This document shows, piece after piece, positions 62,682 through 64,000 of a stretch of 64,000 nt of DNA. The stretch's first letter is position 1. Each line of letters begins with the position of its first letter. This stretch comes from Roseateles noduli. GTDB taxonomy: Bacteria; Pseudomonadota; Gammaproteobacteria; Burkholderiales; Burkholderiaceae_C. The notes below the pieces were generated by a model that was not told the origin of the DNA, made no database searches, and saw nothing but the letters and a program-made list of their open reading frames with translations. Made by a program: the position numbers and the translations under genes. Location of the stretch: contig NIOE01000011.1 of assembly GCA_002205125.1 (NCBI GenBank), positions 1 to 64,000 of the forward strand, read 5' to 3'.

Positions 62682-64000
62682 ATGAACCCTCGCTTCCCCG
62701 CCCCGCCGCGGCCCCCGCGTGCTTCGAGTCTCCTGACCGCGCCGGCGCTGCTGGCGGTCGCCAGCGCCTGCCTGACCGCCTGCGGCGGCGGAGGCGGCGA
62801 CGAAGGTAAGAGCGCCTTCGGCCAGTCCGCCGATGTCGAGGCCTCGGCCGCTTCCGACGCCGTCGAGAATGCGCCGGACGCGCGCGCCCTCGCCGCCGGT
62901 GCCGTCACCGTCGCGGCCGGCATCTACACCATCGAATCGGGCGAGTCCGGCCTGTGCCTGGACTTCACCGGCAACGTCGGCGCCAACGGCACGAAGCTGC
63001 AGCAGAACCGCTGCGGCACCCAGACCTCGCAGCGTTTCGAGCTGCGCGCGGACACCGGCGGCAGCTACCGCCTGGTCAACGTGGCCAGCGGCAAGTCGCT
63101 GGACGTGACCGACGTTTCCACCGCCAACGGCGCACTGATCCAGCAATGGGCGACGGCGGCGACGGACAACCAGCGCTTCCTCGTCGCGCCCTCCGCCGAC
63201 GGCTACACGCTGAAGGCCCGACACAGCAACAAGTGCGTCGACGTGAAGGACCACTCGATGGCCGCCGGCGGCGCGATCCAGCAGTGGGACTGCACAGGCG
63301 GCGCCAACCAGCGCTGGAAGCTGAAGGCCGTCGGCACGCCGGCGCCCGCACCGTCGCCGGCCCCGGCGCCTTCGCCGGCACCCGCCCCTTCGCCTGCACC
63401 GGCACCCTCGCCCGCCCCGGCACCGTCGCCGGCTCCCGCGCCCGCGCCTTCGGCCGGCCTGTCCGACCCGAAGGTCAAGGACATCGCGATGCAGATCGTC
63501 TCCAGCGCGGAGAACTCGTCGCTCGACTGGAAGGCGCAGTACCGCTACATCCAGGACATCCGCGACGGCCGCGGCTACACCGCCGGCATCATCGGCTTCT
63601 GCTCGGGCACTGGCGACATGCTGGAACTGGTCCAGTACTACAACTCGGTCAAGCCGAACAACGTGCTGGCGAAGTACCTGAACGCACTGCGCTCGGTGAA
63701 CGGCAGCGACTCGCATTCGGGACTGGATCCCAACTTCCAGGGCGACTGGAAGACGGCCGCGAGCGACACGCTGTTCCAGCAGGCGCAGGACCATGAGCGC
63801 GATCGCGTCTACTTCAACCCCTCGGTGCAGCAGGCCAAGAACGACGGGCTGCGGGCGCTGGGCCAGTTCATCTACTACGACGCGATCGTGATGCACGGCC
63901 CGGGCAACAGCGGCGTGAGCTTCGGCGGCATCCGCAAGGCGGCGATGGCCAAGGCCAAGACGCCGGCGCAAGGCGGCAACGAGACCGCCTACCTCAACGC
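62682..64000 (+). CDS. csn: Ricin-lectin/GH46 chitosanase lipoprotein (3' end outside window)
   Basis: At least 439 aa; the gene runs off the right edge. A lipoprotein signal ends in LTAC (Cys34) followed by a Gly run. A ricin-B-type lectin domain (about 76-216) has QQNRCGTQTSQRFEL, GALIQQWATAATDNQRF and GAIQQWDCTGGANQRW. A PAPAPSP linker (about 220-257) leads to a GH46 chitosanase domain with SSAENSSLDWKAQYRYI and DGRGYTAGIIGFCSGTGDM. Catalytic residues by comparison with Streptomyces N174 chitosanase are Glu277 and Asp295, 18 apart as in that enzyme. It would be anchored on the cell surface and cut chitosan; the chitinase gene is its neighbour. Confidence 0.95.
   Translation, partial: MNPRFPAPPRPPRASSLLTAPALLAVASACLTACGGGGGDEGKSAFGQSADVEASAASDAVENAPDARALAAGAVTVAAGIYTIESGESGLCLDFTGNVGANGTKLQQNRCGTQTSQRFELRADTGGSYRLVNVASGKSLDVTDVSTANGALIQQWATAATDNQRFLVAPSADGYTLKARHSNKCVDVKDHSMAAGGAIQQWDCTGGANQRWKLKAVGTPAPAPSPAPAPSPAPAPSPAPAPSPAPAPSPAPAPAPSAGLSDPKVKDIAMQIVSSAENSSLDWKAQYRYIQDIRDGRGYTAGIIGFCSGTGDMLELVQYYNSVKPNNVLAKYLNALRSVNGSDSHSGLDPNFQGDWKTAASDTLFQQAQDHERDRVYFNPSVQQAKNDGLRALGQFIYYDAIVMHGPGNSGVSFGGIRKAAMAKAKTPAQGGNETAYLN

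Overview
Organism. GC-rich chromosomal DNA with dense, often overlapping genes. The right end carries a double-GH18 chitinase followed by a ricin-lectin/GH46 chitosanase lipoprotein. That pairing, the high GC and the general gene set suggest a chitin- and chitosan-degrading member of the Burkholderiales, most like Roseateles/Mitsuaria. This is an inference; no rRNA gene, tRNA or marker gene is present to prove it.

Layout. (1) 1-242: an insertion-sequence end joined to the last codons of an SsuA/TauA-type binding protein. (2) 0.4-11 kb: a two-component pair coupled to a DUF4239 membrane protein, small membrane proteins and lipoproteins, a DUF1428 protein with a structured small-RNA candidate over its 3' end, a SUKH protein, an N-acetylmuramidase with a membrane partner, a VOC protein, a lone OmpH-like chaperone, an alpha/beta hydrolase and a YceI protein. 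(3) 10.8-20 kb: a self-regulated CPBP-MarR operon, a DUF72 protein, a glutamine-rich disordered protein, a hemerythrin, an acyl-CoA dehydrogenase / NodS-like methyltransferase / GT2 operon, and a run of stress-type oxidoreductases. (4) 20-24.1 kb: a FadE-like enzyme lacking its membrane anchor, and an EAL phosphodiesterase coupled to a GAF protein.

(5) 24.1-51 kb: the main system. An extracellular contractile injection system (eCIS; Afp/PVC/MAC type) is read rightward from 28977: DUF4255 cap, an unknown 299-aa protein, sheath, two tube proteins, DUF5908, LysM adaptor, VgrG/gp5-like spike, PAAR tip, gp25, two large baseplate proteins with a fibre-like protein between them, tape measure, AAA+ ATPase, a membrane-anchored protein with a GH18-like motif, and a DUF4157 metalloprotease-domain protein. 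Most of these genes overlap or nearly touch, so they are probably one transcript. Divergent from it is an operon for a 1165-aa membrane protein (OmpR-type DNA-binding domain, STAND NTPase, transmembrane helix, TPR-like tail) translationally coupled to two paralogous proteins of unknown family. The shared 281-bp control region holds an 8-bp direct repeat and a GCCGG pentanucleotide tract with G-quadruplex potential. My working model is that the STAND protein senses a signal and controls the injection system, with the paralog pair and the GH18-like membrane protein as accessory parts.

(6) 51-54.7 kb: a VOC gene with a YafY/WYL regulator, then a lower-GC stretch of unknown genes that could be cargo or immunity. 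(7) 54.7-64 kb: a Fur-box-controlled TonB siderophore receptor, a secreted fascin-like/beta-helix protein, the chitinase and the chitosanase (cut by the window end). I see no CRISPR array, tRNA, rRNA or complete mobile element.
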